64,000 nucleotides of DNA from Paracoccus shanxieyensis (GTDB lineage: Bacteria > Pseudomonadota > Alphaproteobacteria > Rhodobacterales > Rhodobacteraceae). Below, piece by piece: positions 28,949 through 38,460 of this stretch (within the stretch, counting starts at the first letter, position 1; each line of letters starts with the position of its first letter). The stretch covers positions 330,044 through 394,043 of the forward strand of contig NZ_WMII01000001.1 in NCBI RefSeq assembly GCF_009711265.1, in the 5' to 3' direction. The notes beneath the pieces are model-generated. The model saw nothing but the letters and a program-made list of their open reading frames with translations, was not told the DNA's origin and did not search any database. Made by a program: the position numbers and the translations under genes.

Positions 28949-29488
28949 TCAGACGCGCTCAAGCGGGCGGTGCGGTAAAGCGGGCCTTATCGCCTCGATC
29001 CGGTCACCGCAGCGCACCATGCCGCCCGCCAGAGCCACCGCCATCACCCCGGCCTTGCGGACCAGCTTGCCATCCGCGCCCTTGTGCACAAGTCTTTGCA
29101 GCAGACCCGGCCGAAAACTGTCGATCTGCGCGCAGGGATTGCGCAGCCCCGTGACCCGAAGCAGCACGTCCGGGCCGATCCGAAGCACGGTATCGGTCGG
29201 CAGATCCAGCAGGGATATGCCTTCGGTCAGGATGTTTTCACCCAGATCGCCGGGGCTCAGATCGAAACCGCTTTTCGCCAGATCCGCAAATAATTCGTGC
29301 TGAAGCAGATGCACTTGACGCAGGTTGGGCTGATCGGGATCGACCGCGACACGCGAGCGGTGCTTCACGGTGACGCCCGCATGTGCGTCCCCTTCGATGC
29401 CGTGGCCTGCGATGATTCTAATGTCCTCGACCACCGTCTTGGAAAACTCATGCCCGGCATGGCGCGCGACGGACACCACCGTAGCCAT
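28949..29488 (-). CDS. MOSC domain protein
   Basis: A 179-residue protein of the MOSC (molybdenum cofactor sulfurase C-terminal) family, which bind sulfur-carrying molybdenum cofactor. Marks are GHGIEGDAHAG near 28-38, VHLLQHELF, LSPGDLGENILTEGI and LRVTGLRNPCAQIDSF with the conserved Cys near 118. It starts at the ATG at 29488, sharing a base with the ferrochelatase stop (TGATG), so it is co-translated with hemH. A particular substrate cannot be named. Confidence 0.87.
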   Translation of the reverse strand: MATVVSVARHAGHEFSKTVVEDIRIIAGHGIEGDAHAGVTVKHRSRVAVDPDQPNLRQVHLLQHELFADLAKSGFDLSPGDLGENILTEGISLLDLPTDTVLRIGPDVLLRVTGLRNPCAQIDSFRPGLLQRLVHKGADGKLVRKAGVMAVALAGGMVRCGDRIEAIRPALPHRPLERV

Positions 29489-30510
29489 CAGATCCACCCC
29501 ACCAAATTCTCGCCGATGATCGTGGTCAGCACGTCGATATGCGCGGGTTCGGCGTTCAGGCAGGGGATGTAGGTGAATTCCTTGCCGCCCGCGTGTTCGA
29601 AGGCTTCGCGGATCTCGCCCTGAATCTCCTCCAGCGTCTCGATGCAATCCGAGGAAAACGCCGGTGAGATCACGGCGATTTCGGTGATGCCCTGACGCGC
29701 CAGTTCCGCGACATGTTCGACGGTATAGGGCTTCAGCCATTCCTCGCGGCCAAAGACCGACTGGAAGGTCGTGTCGATCACATCATCCGGCCAGCCAAGG
29801 CGTTCGCGCAGCAGCCGCGATGTCTTCTGGCACTGGCAATGATAGGGGTCGCCCTGCATCAGATACCGCTTGGGCATGCCGTGATAGCTGGCTATCAGCT
29901 TGCGCGGCACGCGCCCGCCAAGCGCGCGCTCGACCGATCCGGCCAGCGCGTCGATATAATCGGCGCGGTCGAAATAGGGGGCGACGGTGCGGGCCGCGGG
30001 TTGCCATGTCTGTTCCATCAGCGCCCGGAAGAACTGGTCGTTCGCCGTGGCCGAGGTCGCGCCGGCATATTGCGGATAAAGCGGCAGAAACAGGATCTTG
30101 TCGCAGCCCGCCTTGACCATCCGGTCCACCACCGAACGGGTCGAGGGATTGCCATAGCGCATGCAGAAATCCACGATCACCCGGCCCCCCCACAGCGCCG
30201 CCGCACGGTCGCGCAGCGCCGCCACCTGTTCCTTGGTGATGGTCATCAGCGGGCTTTCATCCGCCTCGGTGTTCCAGATCGTCTTGTAATTCGCCCCCGA
30301 GGTAAAGGGCCGCTTGGACAGGATGATGCTTTGCAGCAGCGGCTGCCATTTCCAGCGCGGCAGGTCGATCACCCGCTTGTCGGACAGGAATTCCGACAGA
30401 TAGCGGCGCATCGACCAGTAATCCGTGCCATCCGGCGTGCCCAGATTGGCGATCAGCACGCCGATGCGGGGGCTGGGCAGCTTGGGGTGATTGGCGGGGG
30501 GCTGGCTCAC
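29488..30510 (-). CDS. hemH: Ferrochelatase
   Basis: Inserts ferrous iron into protoporphyrin to give protoheme. The 340-residue protein has GVLIANLGTPDGTDYWSMRRYL near the start, IVDFCMRYGNPST, FLPLYPQYAGATSAT, the catalytic His in IASYHGMPKRYLMQGDPYH, FQSVFGREEWLKPYT and VISPAFSSDCIETLEE. The start is a GTG at 30510 overlapping the upstream methyltransferase stop codon. It heads toward the MOSC gene in one transcript. Confidence 0.96.
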   Translation of the reverse strand: MSQPPANHPKLPSPRIGVLIANLGTPDGTDYWSMRRYLSEFLSDKRVIDLPRWKWQPLLQSIILSKRPFTSGANYKTIWNTEADESPLMTITKEQVAALRDRAAALWGGRVIVDFCMRYGNPSTRSVVDRMVKAGCDKILFLPLYPQYAGATSATANDQFFRALMEQTWQPAARTVAPYFDRADYIDALAGSVERALGGRVPRKLIASYHGMPKRYLMQGDPYHCQCQKTSRLLRERLGWPDDVIDTTFQSVFGREEWLKPYTVEHVAELARQGITEIAVISPAFSSDCIETLEEIQGEIREAFEHAGGKEFTYIPCLNAEPAHIDVLTTIIGENLVGWI

Positions 30511-31346
30511 TGCGGCTTCCTCATGCTGGCAAGTGCATCCGCCAGCGACACCTTGGCCGAGCCGGGACGCAGCGGTTTCTGCTGACTGTTATCGGGGGCC
30601 CAGCCGGTCAGGAAAATCAGGTCAAAGGTCGCAGGGATGCGGCCGGGATTTTCGGGGTCGGGATGGCTTTCGGCATAGATCTGGGCCGCACGCAGCAGCA
30701 CCTCGCGCCGGGTCGGATGACGCAGCCGGGCGGCCAGCGCGTTCGCCTCGCCCATGGCGCGCAGGTCGTGGGCCAGATGGAACAGGTCGCGATAGCTGAC
30801 GCGCTGACTGATCTGATCGGCGACCGGCAGCGCCAGACCCGCGCGCGACGGCAGTGCGCCCAGATCGCGGATCTCGCCCATCGGCAGGATGCGGGGCGAC
30901 AGGCCGCCTGCGATCTGCGCCTCGGCGCGGGTCAGGGCGTCGCGCAATTCGTGCAAGGTGCGGCCGCCGAAACAGGCGGCGATGAACAGCCCATCGGGGC
31001 GAAGCGCGCGGGCCGATTGCACGATCTGGCCGACCGGATCTTCGGCCCAATGCAGCGCAAGCGCGTGGATCACCAGATCATGCGCGCCGGGCCGCAGGTC
31101 CAGTTCGGGGGTATCCGCAACGATATGGGCCTGCGGCATTTCCCTGGCCCAGAAGCCCGGCATTCCGGTGACGACGGCGGCATCCGTAAAGGTTCTGTTA
31201 ACCTCTGCCAGCCTAAGCTGGACCTCATCGGCGACGATTCGATGCAGAAAATCGACGGGGCCGAGGCGGTCTGCACGGCTGCGGTTGCGCATCAGCGCGC
31301 GGCGGTCGGTCAGGCTGGGAACGGGGCTTTGACGGGCAGGGTTCAT
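30507..31346 (-). CDS. SAM-dependent methyltransferase, BioC/NDUFAF5-like
   Basis: A 279-residue protein with a degenerate class I methyltransferase fold: FLHRIVADEVQLRLAEVNR, DLVIHALALHWAEDPVGQIVQSARALRPDGLFIAACFGG and the C-terminal RGGREVLLRAAQIY-like region. NDUFAF5 homologues in alphaproteobacteria have this shape and act in assembly of respiratory complex I, but the true reaction here is uncertain. The ATG at 31346 is used; upstream extension needs a TTG. Its start codon overlaps that of the divergent comF gene on a shared CATG. Confidence 0.75.
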   Translation of the reverse strand: MNPARQSPVPSLTDRRALMRNRSRADRLGPVDFLHRIVADEVQLRLAEVNRTFTDAAVVTGMPGFWAREMPQAHIVADTPELDLRPGAHDLVIHALALHWAEDPVGQIVQSARALRPDGLFIAACFGGRTLHELRDALTRAEAQIAGGLSPRILPMGEIRDLGALPSRAGLALPVADQISQRVSYRDLFHLAHDLRAMGEANALAARLRHPTRREVLLRAAQIYAESHPDPENPGRIPATFDLIFLTGWAPDNSQQKPLRPGSAKVSLADALASMRKPQ

Positions 31347-32100
31347 GAGCGCGCACAATAGGGGGCTTCGCGCCCTGATGAAAGGCGCATTGCGGATGGT
31401 CTATCCGCCGCAATGTCTGTGCTGCAGCGATCCGGTGGCCGAGGAAGGCGCGCTTTGCCCGGCCTGCTGGGGACAGGCGCAATTCATCACCGGGGCCTGC
31501 TGCCAGCGCTGCGCGGTGCCTTTGCCGGGCGATGATGACGATGACAGCGCGGTGCTGCTGTGCGACGACTGCCTGCGGGTGCCGCGACCATGGCTGCGGG
31601 CGCGGGCGGCGCTGGTCTATCGCGATACCGGACGCAAGCTGGCCCTGATGCTGAAACACGGCGACAGGCTGGATCTTGCGCCCGCGCTTGGCGACTGGGT
31701 GGCGCGCGCCGCGACGCCGCTGATCCGGCCCGACATGCTGGTCGTGCCGGTGCCGCTGCATCCCCGGCGGCTGGCGAAACGCAAATACAATCAGGCCGCC
31801 GTGCTGGCGCAGCGCGTGGCGCAGGTGCATGGGCTGACGCATCTGCCCCATGCCCTGCGCCGCACCCGCCACACGCCGATGCAGGATCACGCCGGATCTG
31901 ACGAACGTTTTGCCAATCTGCACGGCGCGCTGGCGGTCACGCCCCGCTTTGCCGGTCGGGTGCAGGGCCGGGCGGTGCTGCTGGTCGATGACGTGATGGC
32001 CTCGGGGGCGACGCTGAGCACGGCCGCCGAGGTGCTGCGTCAGGCCGGATCGGGGCCGATCTCGGTCGTGATGCTGGCGCGGGCGGTCAAGGATACCTAG
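31345..32100 (+). CDS. ComF family phosphoribosyltransferase-like protein
   Basis: A 251-residue ComF-type protein. The N-terminal zinc-finger cysteines are PPQCLCCSDP, GALCPACW, CCQRCAVPL and CDDCLRVP; the C-terminal type I phosphoribosyltransferase domain has KRKYNQAAVLAQRVA and the PRPP loop VLLVDDVMASGATLSTA near 211-227. In naturally competent bacteria ComF helps take up DNA; in most others its role is unknown. The start at 31345 overlaps the divergent methyltransferase start; the ATG at 31378 is a plausible alternative. Confidence 0.85.
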   Translation: MSAHNRGLRALMKGALRMVYPPQCLCCSDPVAEEGALCPACWGQAQFITGACCQRCAVPLPGDDDDDSAVLLCDDCLRVPRPWLRARAALVYRDTGRKLALMLKHGDRLDLAPALGDWVARAATPLIRPDMLVVPVPLHPRRLAKRKYNQAAVLAQRVAQVHGLTHLPHALRRTRHTPMQDHAGSDERFANLHGALAVTPRFAGRVQGRAVLLVDDVMASGATLSTAAEVLRQAGSGPISVVMLARAVKDT

Positions 32101-32130
32101 ATTAGGAAAAACGCACGCCCGGAGAACATG

Positions 32131-32394
32131 ATGGCCAAGGTCGAGATCTATACCACCCCCACCTGCCCCTATTGCATCGCAGCCAAGGCGTTGCTGCGCA
32201 AGAAGGGCGTCGATTACACTGAGACCGATGTCAGCCGCGATCCAGATCTGCGTGTGGCGATGACCCAGCGCGCCGGTGGCCGCCGTTCGGTGCCGCAGAT
32301 CTTCATCGACGGCCAGCATGTCGGCGGCAGCGATGACATCCATGCGCTGGACCATCAGGGCAAGCTGGACGCGATGCTGGGCATCACCGCATGA
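32131..32394 (+). CDS. grxC: Glutaredoxin 3
   Basis: Small dithiol glutaredoxin of 87 residues that reduces disulfides with glutathione. The active site is TPTCPYC near the start; other marks are RSVPQIFIDGQHVGGSDDI (cis-Pro and glutathione-binding). Of two adjacent ATGs (32128 and 32131), the second has better spacing from GGAG. The stop overlaps the start of the Nit-type amidase by four bases, tying it to glutathione housekeeping. Confidence 0.94.
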   Translation: MAKVEIYTTPTCPYCIAAKALLRKKGVDYTETDVSRDPDLRVAMTQRAGGRRSVPQIFIDGQHVGGSDDIHALDHQGKLDAMLGITA

Positions 32395-33239
32395 CGGGGC
32401 TGGTGGCGGGCCTTGTGCAGCTGCGCGTCAGCGACGATCCCCAGCGCAACCTGCCCGCCACCCGCACCCTGATCCGCGAGGCATCGGCCCGTGGCGCGGA
32501 TCTGGTGCTGACGCCGGAAGCCACCAATATCCTGAATGCCGATCGCGCCACGCAGGACCGCGTTCTGCGCCCCGAGGATCAGGACGACACCCTGGCCGCC
32601 CTGCGCAGCGATGCGCGCGAGCTGGGCATCTGGCTGCTGATCGGGTCGCTGTCCCTGAAGACCGACGACCCGCAGGACAGCCGCTTTGCCAATCGCAGCT
32701 TTCTGATCGCGCCCGACGGGCAGATCCGCGCGCGCTATGACAAGCTGCACATGTTCGACGTGACGGTCTCCGAGACCGAATCCTATCGCGAATCCTCGGC
32801 CTTTCGTCCCGGCCGGTCTGCGGTTCTGGCCTCGGGTCCGTGGCCGGTGGGGATGACCGTCTGTTACGATCTGCGCTTTGCCCAGCTTTACCGCGATCTG
32901 GCCAAGGCCGGGGCAGAGATCCTGACCGTGCCCGCCGCCTTCAACGACACGACCGGCGCCGCGCATTGGGAGGTGCTGCTGCGCGCCCGCGCCATTGAAA
33001 CCGGCGCATGGGTGCTGGCCCCGGCACAATGCGGCACGCATGAAAACCACCTGTGCCCGGATCGCAAACCGCGCCGCAGCCATGGCCATTCGCTGGCCGT
33101 CGATCCCTGGGGCCGCGTCGTCGCGGATGGCGGCACGGAACCCGGCGTCACGATTGTTGCGCTTGACCGCAATGCCGTTGCTGAGGCACGGTCCCGCATC
33201 CCGTCCCTGACCCATGACCGAGATTATTCGGCGCCCTGA
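32391..33239 (+). CDS. Carbon-nitrogen hydrolase, Nit1-like (probable deaminated glutathione amidase)
   Basis: A 282-residue nitrilase-superfamily amidase with the Glu-Lys-Cys triad: VLTPEATN (Glu), RYDKLHMFDV (Lys) and TVCYDLRFAQLY (Cys). YDKLHMFDV and VSETESYRESS are typical of Nit1/NIT1 enzymes that hydrolyse deaminated glutathione, a damaged by-product of transaminases. The ATGA overlap with glutaredoxin gives good contextual support for this substrate. omega-Amidase (Nit2) is the nearest alternative. Confidence 0.88.
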   Translation: MTGLVAGLVQLRVSDDPQRNLPATRTLIREASARGADLVLTPEATNILNADRATQDRVLRPEDQDDTLAALRSDARELGIWLLIGSLSLKTDDPQDSRFANRSFLIAPDGQIRARYDKLHMFDVTVSETESYRESSAFRPGRSAVLASGPWPVGMTVCYDLRFAQLYRDLAKAGAEILTVPAAFNDTTGAAHWEVLLRARAIETGAWVLAPAQCGTHENHLCPDRKPRRSHGHSLAVDPWGRVVADGGTEPGVTIVALDRNAVAEARSRIPSLTHDRDYSAP

Positions 33240-33246
33240 GAGTGCG

Positions 33247-33741
33247 ATGCCTGACAAGACCTTAGAAAACCAGCCTGCGACTGCTGAGTTTTCAGCCGAT
33301 GCCTTGGCTGCAAGCCTGTTTTCCGAGGTTTTCATCGCCGACCAGCTTGCCCGCGAGATCATCGGCAAGGCGCTGCCCAAGGGGATGCAGATCTCGCATT
33401 TCTCGGTGCTGAACCTGCTTGCGCATGTCGGCGCCGAGCGCAGCCCGGCCGAGTTGGCCGAGGCGTTTCACGTCACGCGCGGGGCGATGACCAACACGCT
33501 GTCGCGGCTGGAATGGGCCGGGCATATCCATATCCGCCCGGACTGGGACGATGCGCGGCGCAAGTTCGTGTCGATCAGCCCCGCCGGACGCGCGGCGCGC
33601 GACGCAGCGCTTGCGGCCTTCATGCCGCGCATCGCCGATGTCGTGCGCGATGTGGGCGCCGAGCGGGTGCGGGCCGCCCTGCCCGTGCTGCGCCTGCTGC
33701 GCAAGGAACTGGCCGAGGCGCTGCGCCAGAACGGCCGCTGA
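33247..33741 (+). CDS. MarR family transcriptional regulator
   Basis: A 164-residue winged-helix regulator: MQISHFSVLNLLAHVGAERSPAELAEAFHVTRGAMTNTLSRLEWAGHIHIRPDWDDARRKFVSISPAGRA covers the recognition helix and wing (DDARRK). I start it at ATG 33247; an in-frame ATG at 33214 would overlap the amidase gene. Target and ligand are unknown. No divergent partner gene exists, so its site is not obvious. Confidence 0.87.
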   Translation: MPDKTLENQPATAEFSADALAASLFSEVFIADQLAREIIGKALPKGMQISHFSVLNLLAHVGAERSPAELAEAFHVTRGAMTNTLSRLEWAGHIHIRPDWDDARRKFVSISPAGRAARDAALAAFMPRIADVVRDVGAERVRAALPVLRLLRKELAEALRQNGR

Positions 33742-33762
33742 GCGCGCCGGTCGCGCCGCCGC

Positions 33763-33785
33763 ATGAGTATTTGGGGAACAGAGAA
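33763..33785 (+). repeat. Dispersed repeat copy, CATGAGTATTTG type
   Basis: CATGAGTATTTGGGGAACAGAGAA lies in the 59-base gap between convergent MarR and ubiG genes. It matches two inverted copies at 47664-47687 and 47733-47710 at most positions (GAGTATTTG-N2-GAAC-N2-AGAA). Confidence 0.7.
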
Positions 33786-33800
33786 ACCGCTTTGGCCAAG

Positions 33801-34553
33801 TCAGGCGGCGCGCACCGCCGTCATGGCATAGTTCACCGACAGGTCGCGATGCGAGAGCGACCAGCTCCAGCCCAGAGGGTTGAAGACCATGCCGCAGCGG
33901 TCCACCACCTCCAACCCCGTGGCCTGCGTCATCGCGGCGAGTTCGTCCGGCGTGATGAAGCGACGCCAGTCATGTGTGCCCTTGGGCAGCCAGCGCATCA
34001 CCCATTCCGCGCCGATGATCCCCATCAGGAAGCTTTTCGGATTGCGGTTCAGCGTGGACTGGATCAGCAGCCCGCCGGGCTTCACCAGATCGCGGCAGGT
34101 GGCGATGAAGCTGGCGGGATCGGCAACATGTTCGACGATTTCCAGCGCCATGACCACGTCATAGCTGTGGCCTTCTGCGGCCAGCGCCTCGGAGGTGGTG
34201 GCGCGGTAGTCGATGCCGAGCCCCTGCTCTTCGGCATGCAGGCTGGCCACGGCGATATTGCGTTCGGCGGCATCCGCCCCCGTCACCGTCGCGCCAAGCC
34301 GGGCCAGCGGTTCGGCCATCAGCCCGCCGCCGCAGCCGATATCGAGGATGCTCAGCCCCTGGAACGGCAGATCCGCATCGCGGTCGCGCCCGAACTGACC
34401 GGCGATCTGGGCGGTGACATATTCCAGCCGCGTGGGGTTCAGCATGTGCAGCGGCTTGAACTTGCCCTGCGGATCCCACCACTCGGCCGCCATGGCCTGA
34501 AACTTGGCGACCTCGGCGGGGTCGATGCTGCTGGTCCGGGGCATGTCGGTCAT
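33801..34553 (-). CDS. ubiG: Ubiquinone biosynthesis O-methyltransferase
   Basis: Carries out the two O-methylations of ubiquinone synthesis. The 250-residue protein has [32 protein letters not shown] near the start, SAM motif [38 protein letters not shown] and [15 protein letters not shown] eight bases before the ATG at 34553 supports the start. It is divergent from pip across 52 bases. Confidence 0.95.
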   Translation of the reverse strand: MTDMPRTSSIDPAEVAKFQAMAAEWWDPQGKFKPLHMLNPTRLEYVTAQIAGQFGRDRDADLPFQGLSILDIGCGGGLMAEPLARLGATVTGADAAERNIAVASLHAEEQGLGIDYRATTSEALAAEGHSYDVVMALEIVEHVADPASFIATCRDLVKPGGLLIQSTLNRNPKSFLMGIIGAEWVMRWLPKGTHDWRRFITPDELAAMTQATGLEVVDRCGMVFNPLGWSWSLSHRDLSVNYAMTAVRAA

Positions 34554-34605
34554 CAGGTCGTCCTTCGTCTTGGCGCGCGGGCATCGCTGGCTATATAGTG
34601 GGGGG

Positions 34606-35601
34606 ATGGACAGATTGGCAGGGCAAATCGGCGGCGATCCGTCGCGCGGCAGACAGTATCCCTTGGTCGACCCCTTCGACCAGCGCAGCATCGACATGGG
34701 CGATGGGCATGTCATCTATCTTGAGCAAAGCGGCAATCCGCAGGGCGTGCCCGTCATCGTCCTGCATGGCGGCCCCGGTGGCGGCTGCAGCCCCTTCATG
34801 CGCCGGTTTTTCGATCCGGCGCATTTCCGCGTCGTGCTGTTCGACCAGCGTGGCTGCGGGCGGTCGCGCCCCCATGCCGAGGTCGAGAACAACACCACCC
34901 GCCATCTGATCCACGACATCGAGGTCATCCGGCAGGAACTTGGCATCCGCCGCGCCATTCTGTTCGGCGGCAGCTGGGGCGCGACCTTGGCCGTGGCCTA
35001 TGCCGAGGCGCATCCCTTTGCCGTGCTGGGCCTTGTGCTGCGCGGCGTGTTTCTGGGGCGCAGGCAGGAACTGGACTGGTTTTACGGCGGCGGTGTCGCG
35101 CGGTTCTTTCCCGACCGCTGGGCGGATTTTCAGCGCCCGATCCCTGAAGCCGAGCGTGGCGACATGATCGCCGCCTATCACCGCCGTCTGTTCAGCGGCG
35201 ATCGCGGGCAGGAACTGCGGTTCGCCCTGCCGTGGGTCATGTGGGAAAACGCGCTGGCCGGGCTGGAGATCAGCGGGCCGGGCCATGCGCCGCCCGATTA
35301 CGCCCGCGCCTTTGCCCGGCTGGAGAACCATTACTTTGCGCATGACTGCTTCCTGCAGGAAGGCCAGCTTCTGCGCGACCGTCCCCTGATCGAACATCTG
35401 CCCGCCGTGATCGTGCAGGGCCGCTATGACATGGTCTGCCCACCCCTGACCGCATGGGAGCTGGCCGAGGGCTGGGACCAGGCCGAGTTGCGGATGGTTC
35501 CCGCCTCTGGCCACGCGCTGAGCGAGCCGCGAATCGCTGCGGAACTGGTGCGGGTGATGGATAGTTGGCGGGATGCGCCACCTTTCGGGCGCGATGACTA
35601 A
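34606..35601 (+). CDS. pip: Proline iminopeptidase
   Basis: Cleaves N-terminal proline from peptides in the cytoplasm (peptidase family S33). The 331-residue alpha/beta hydrolase has oxyanion motif [11 protein letters not shown] near 51, [12 protein letters not shown], nucleophile [17 protein letters not shown] near 122, [16 protein letters not shown] and a C-terminal His in [18 protein letters not shown] before the ATG at 34606 supports the start. Confidence 0.93.
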   Translation: MDRLAGQIGGDPSRGRQYPLVDPFDQRSIDMGDGHVIYLEQSGNPQGVPVIVLHGGPGGGCSPFMRRFFDPAHFRVVLFDQRGCGRSRPHAEVENNTTRHLIHDIEVIRQELGIRRAILFGGSWGATLAVAYAEAHPFAVLGLVLRGVFLGRRQELDWFYGGGVARFFPDRWADFQRPIPEAERGDMIAAYHRRLFSGDRGQELRFALPWVMWENALAGLEISGPGHAPPDYARAFARLENHYFAHDCFLQEGQLLRDRPLIEHLPAVIVQGRYDMVCPPLTAWELAEGWDQAELRMVPASGHALSEPRIAAELVRVMDSWRDAPPFGRDD

Positions 35602-35610
35602 GGGACGGCC

Positions 35611-36063
35611 ATGACATTCCTGATCTTTCTGCTGGCCTGCGGTGCGGCGGCCACCACGGGCATCCTGTTTCAGCCCGGCGCATGGTATGAGGGGCTGCGC
35701 AAGCCCGGCTTTACCCCACCCAACTGGGCATTTCCCGTCACATGGACCACGCTTTATGTGCTGATGGCATGGGCCGGGGCGCGGCTGGCGGGCCTGCCGG
35801 GATCGGGAATGGCCTTGGCGCTTTGGGGGGCGCAGATCGCCTTGAATACGCTGTGGACTCCGGTGTTTTTCGGCGCGCGCCGCATGGCTGCGGGCATGGC
35901 GATCATCGCGATCCTGTGGCTGGTCGTCGCGGCGCTGATGGTCGAGGCCTTTCGGCTGGACCTGTGGGCCGGGATGATGATCCTGCCCTATCTGGCATGG
36001 CTGTGCGTTGCGGCGGCGCTGAACTTCCGCATCTGGCGTCTGAACCCCGGCGCGGGGCAGTAG
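35611..36063 (+). CDS. tspO: TspO/MBR (CrtK) family membrane protein
   Basis: A 150-residue integral membrane protein with five hydrophobic helices and the Trp- and Pro-rich family marks WYEGLRKPGFTPPNWAFPVTWTTLYVLMAWA and ALNTLWTPVFFGARR. TspO binds tetrapyrroles; in Rhodobacter it is an oxygen-linked regulator of photosynthesis genes. It begins 9 bases after pip, so the two may be co-transcribed. No bacteriochlorophyll gene is visible in this window. Confidence 0.92.
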   Translation: MTFLIFLLACGAAATTGILFQPGAWYEGLRKPGFTPPNWAFPVTWTTLYVLMAWAGARLAGLPGSGMALALWGAQIALNTLWTPVFFGARRMAAGMAIIAILWLVVAALMVEAFRLDLWAGMMILPYLAWLCVAAALNFRIWRLNPGAGQ

Positions 36064-36072
36064 CGGTTTTTC

Positions 36073-36101
36073 TTGCAATCCGCCGAATGCGGGCCTATAT
36101 G
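36073..36101 (+). promoter_or_regulatory. Candidate sigma-70 promoter of the rimP-nusA-infB operon
   Basis: TTGCAA (36073-36078), 17-base spacer, TATATG (36096-36101). It lies 10 bases after tspO and 95 bases before rimP, leaving an approximately 90-base leader. Confidence 0.5.
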
Positions 36102-36117
36102 AACGCTCAACAGCGGC

Positions 36118-36176
36118 GCAGGTGTCCAAAACCTGCCCACCGGGATTACGCACGGGCCGCCTTCAGGCCCGTTTTT
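36118..36176 (+). promoter_or_regulatory. Structured leader upstream of rimP with a terminator-like hairpin
   Basis: Two hairpins lie between the promoter and rimP: GCAGGT-N7-ACCTGC (36118-36136), then ACGGGCC-GCCTTCA-GGCCCGT (36152-36172) followed by TTTT. The second has the form of a Rho-independent terminator placed 20 bases before the rimP start, so part of transcription may end there. Feedback by NusA would be a natural regulator; that is inference. It may also partly serve the upstream tspO transcript. Confidence 0.6.
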
Positions 36177-36195
36177 GCATTTTGGGATAGCGATC

Positions 36196-36804
36196 ATGAC
36201 CGACCTTATCGCCAAGACCGCCATTGACCGCCGTCTGGCCGAGATCATCTCTCCGGTGATCGAGGATCTGGGCTTTGAACTGGTGCGCATCCGGTTGCAG
36301 GGCGGCAAGACCGCGACCCTGCAGATCATGGCCGACCGTCCGGAAGGCGGCATCAACGTGGACGATTGCGGCGATATCTCGACCGCCGTCAGCGCCGTTC
36401 TGGATGTGGAAGACCCGATAGAAGAGAACTATCACCTTGAGGTCTCCAGCCCCGGCATCGACCGCCCGCTGACCCGGCTGAAGGATTTCGCGACCTTTGA
36501 AGGTTACGAGGTCCGGCTGGAAACCAACCAGCCCATCGACGGGCGCAAGCGCTTCAAGGGCACGCTTGCGGGCATCGAGGGCGACGAGGTTCTGCTGAAC
36601 ATCGACGAAGCGGGCGAGGTCCAGACCATCGGGCTGAATTTCGACTGGCTGGCCGATGCCAAGCTGGTGCTGACCGACGACCTGATCGCCGAGATGCTGA
36701 AACAGAAGAAAGACGCGGGCATCCAGATCGACAATCTGGACGAATCCGCCTTTGACGAGATCGAAACAGAAGCTGGCGATGACAACGCCGCTGCGAAGGA
36801 GTGA
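36196..36804 (+). CDS. rimP: Ribosome maturation factor RimP
   Basis: Assists 30S subunit maturation. The 202-residue protein has [24 protein letters not shown] near the start, [42 protein letters not shown] near 49-90, then the SH3-like C-terminal domain. It ends in an acidic tail. The ATG at 36196 matches the conserved N-terminus. First gene of rimP-nusA-ylxR-infB, 3 bases before nusA. Confidence 0.95.
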   Translation: MTDLIAKTAIDRRLAEIISPVIEDLGFELVRIRLQGGKTATLQIMADRPEGGINVDDCGDISTAVSAVLDVEDPIEENYHLEVSSPGIDRPLTRLKDFATFEGYEVRLETNQPIDGRKRFKGTLAGIEGDEVLLNIDEAGEVQTIGLNFDWLADAKLVLTDDLIAEMLKQKKDAGIQIDNLDESAFDEIETEAGDDNAAAKE

Positions 36805-36807
36805 CGA

Positions 36808-38445
36808 ATGGCCATCACCTCAGCCAACCAGCTTGAGCTGTTGCAAACCGCCGAGGCCGTCGCGCGGGAAAAGATGATCGACCCCGATCTGGTGATCGAG
36901 GCGATGGAGGACAGCCTGGCCCGTGCCGCCAAGTCGCGCTATGGCAGCGAGATGGACATCCGCGTCAAGATCGACCGCAAGACCGGCAATGCCACCTTCA
37001 CCCGCGTGCGCACCGTCGTCGAAGACGAAGCCGTCGAGAATTATCAGGCTCAACTGACCGTCAAGCAGGCCGCGCCCTATCTGGACAATCCCCAGATCGG
37101 CGATGAGATAGTGGACGAAGTGCCGCCGGTCGAACTGGGCCGCATCGCCGCGCAGTCGGCCAAGCAGGTCATCCTGCAGCGCGTCCGCGAAGCCGAGCGT
37201 GATCGCCAATACGAAGAATTCAAGGACCGCGCCGGCACCATCATCAACGGTGTCGTCAAGCGCGAGGAATATGGCAACATCATCGTGGATGTGGGCCGTG
37301 GCGAGGCGATCCTGCGCCGCAACGAAAAGATCGGCCGCGAAAGCTATCGCCCGAACGACCGCATCCGCGCCTATGTCAAGGATGTGCGCCGCGAGACGCG
37401 TGGCCCGCAGATCTTCCTGTCGCGCACCGATCCGCAGTTCATGGCGGAACTGTTCAAGATGGAAGTGCCGGAAATCTATGACGGCGTGATCGAGATCAAG
37501 GCCTGCGCCCGGGATCCGGGATCGCGCGCCAAGATCGCCGTGATCTCTTATGACAACTCGATCGACCCGGTGGGCGCCTGCGTGGGCATGCGCGGCAGCC
37601 GCGTTCAGGCCGTCGTGGGCGAGCTGCAGGGCGAAAAGATCGACATCATTCCGTGGTCGGACGATCAGGCGACGTTCCTGGTGAATGCGCTGCAACCCGC
37701 CGAAGTGGCGAAAGTCGTGTTCGATGAGGACGCCTCGCGTATTGAAGTCGTGGTCCCGGATGAACAACTTAGCCTTGCGATCGGGCGTCGGGGTCAGAAC
37801 GTGCGGCTGGCCAGCCAGCTGACCGGGCTGGATATCGACATCCTGACCGAGGAAGAAGAATCCAAGCGCCGTCAGGCCGAATTCAACGCGCGCACCAAGC
37901 TGTTCATGGACGCGCTGGATCTGGACGAATTCTTTGCCCAGTTGCTGGTGGCCGAAGGCTTCACCAATCTGGAAGAAGTGGCCTATGTCGATCTGGACGA
38001 ACTGCTGTCCATCGACGGCGTGGACGAAGGCACGGCATCGGAACTGCAGACCCGCGCCCGCGAGCATCTGGAGGCTGCCAACAAGGCCGCTCTGGAAAAC
38101 GCCCGCGCGCTGGGGGCGGAAGACAGCCTGATCGAGTTCGAGGGTCTGACGCCGCAGATGGTCGAGGCATTGGCCAAGGACGACGTGAAGACGCTGGAAG
38201 ATTTCGCCACGCTGGCGGATTGGGAAATCGCCGGTGGCTGGACCACGGAAAACGGCCAACGCAAGAAGGACGAGGGCATTCTTGAGCCCTATGACGTGTC
38301 GCTGGAAGAAGCGCAGAACATGGTGATGACCGCGCGCGTCATGCTGGGCTGGGTCGATCCGACCGAGTTCGAGACCGAGGAAGCCGAAGGCGAAGGCGAT
38401 GCCCCGGCGGCCGAGGCCGAAGATGACAAGGAGGCCGGGGTGTAA
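36808..38445 (+). CDS. nusA: Transcription termination/antitermination factor NusA
   Basis: Binds RNA polymerase and controls pausing, termination and antitermination. The 545-residue protein has the N-terminal polymerase-binding domain (about 1-125), S1 domain with [21 protein letters not shown] near 145, KH domains with [28 protein letters not shown] and [20 protein letters not shown], and helix-hairpin-helix repeats near 370-480. The C-terminus is a highly acidic tail ([22 protein letters not shown]). It sits 3 bases after rimP. Confidence 0.97.
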   Translation: MAITSANQLELLQTAEAVAREKMIDPDLVIEAMEDSLARAAKSRYGSEMDIRVKIDRKTGNATFTRVRTVVEDEAVENYQAQLTVKQAAPYLDNPQIGDEIVDEVPPVELGRIAAQSAKQVILQRVREAERDRQYEEFKDRAGTIINGVVKREEYGNIIVDVGRGEAILRRNEKIGRESYRPNDRIRAYVKDVRRETRGPQIFLSRTDPQFMAELFKMEVPEIYDGVIEIKACARDPGSRAKIAVISYDNSIDPVGACVGMRGSRVQAVVGELQGEKIDIIPWSDDQATFLVNALQPAEVAKVVFDEDASRIEVVVPDEQLSLAIGRRGQNVRLASQLTGLDIDILTEEEESKRRQAEFNARTKLFMDALDLDEFFAQLLVAEGFTNLEEVAYVDLDELLSIDGVDEGTASELQTRAREHLEAANKAALENARALGAEDSLIEFEGLTPQMVEALAKDDVKTLEDFATLADWEIAGGWTTENGQRKKDEGILEPYDVSLEEAQNMVMTARVMLGWVDPTEFETEEAEGEGDAPAAEAEDDKEAGV

Positions 38446-38460
38446 CGCCCCGGGAGGTCG

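Noticed and set aside
36102..36195. tRNA (such as an initiator tRNA upstream of rimP, as in E. coli)
   Set aside because: Too short for a cloverleaf and the stems read as simple hairpins; no T-loop motif.
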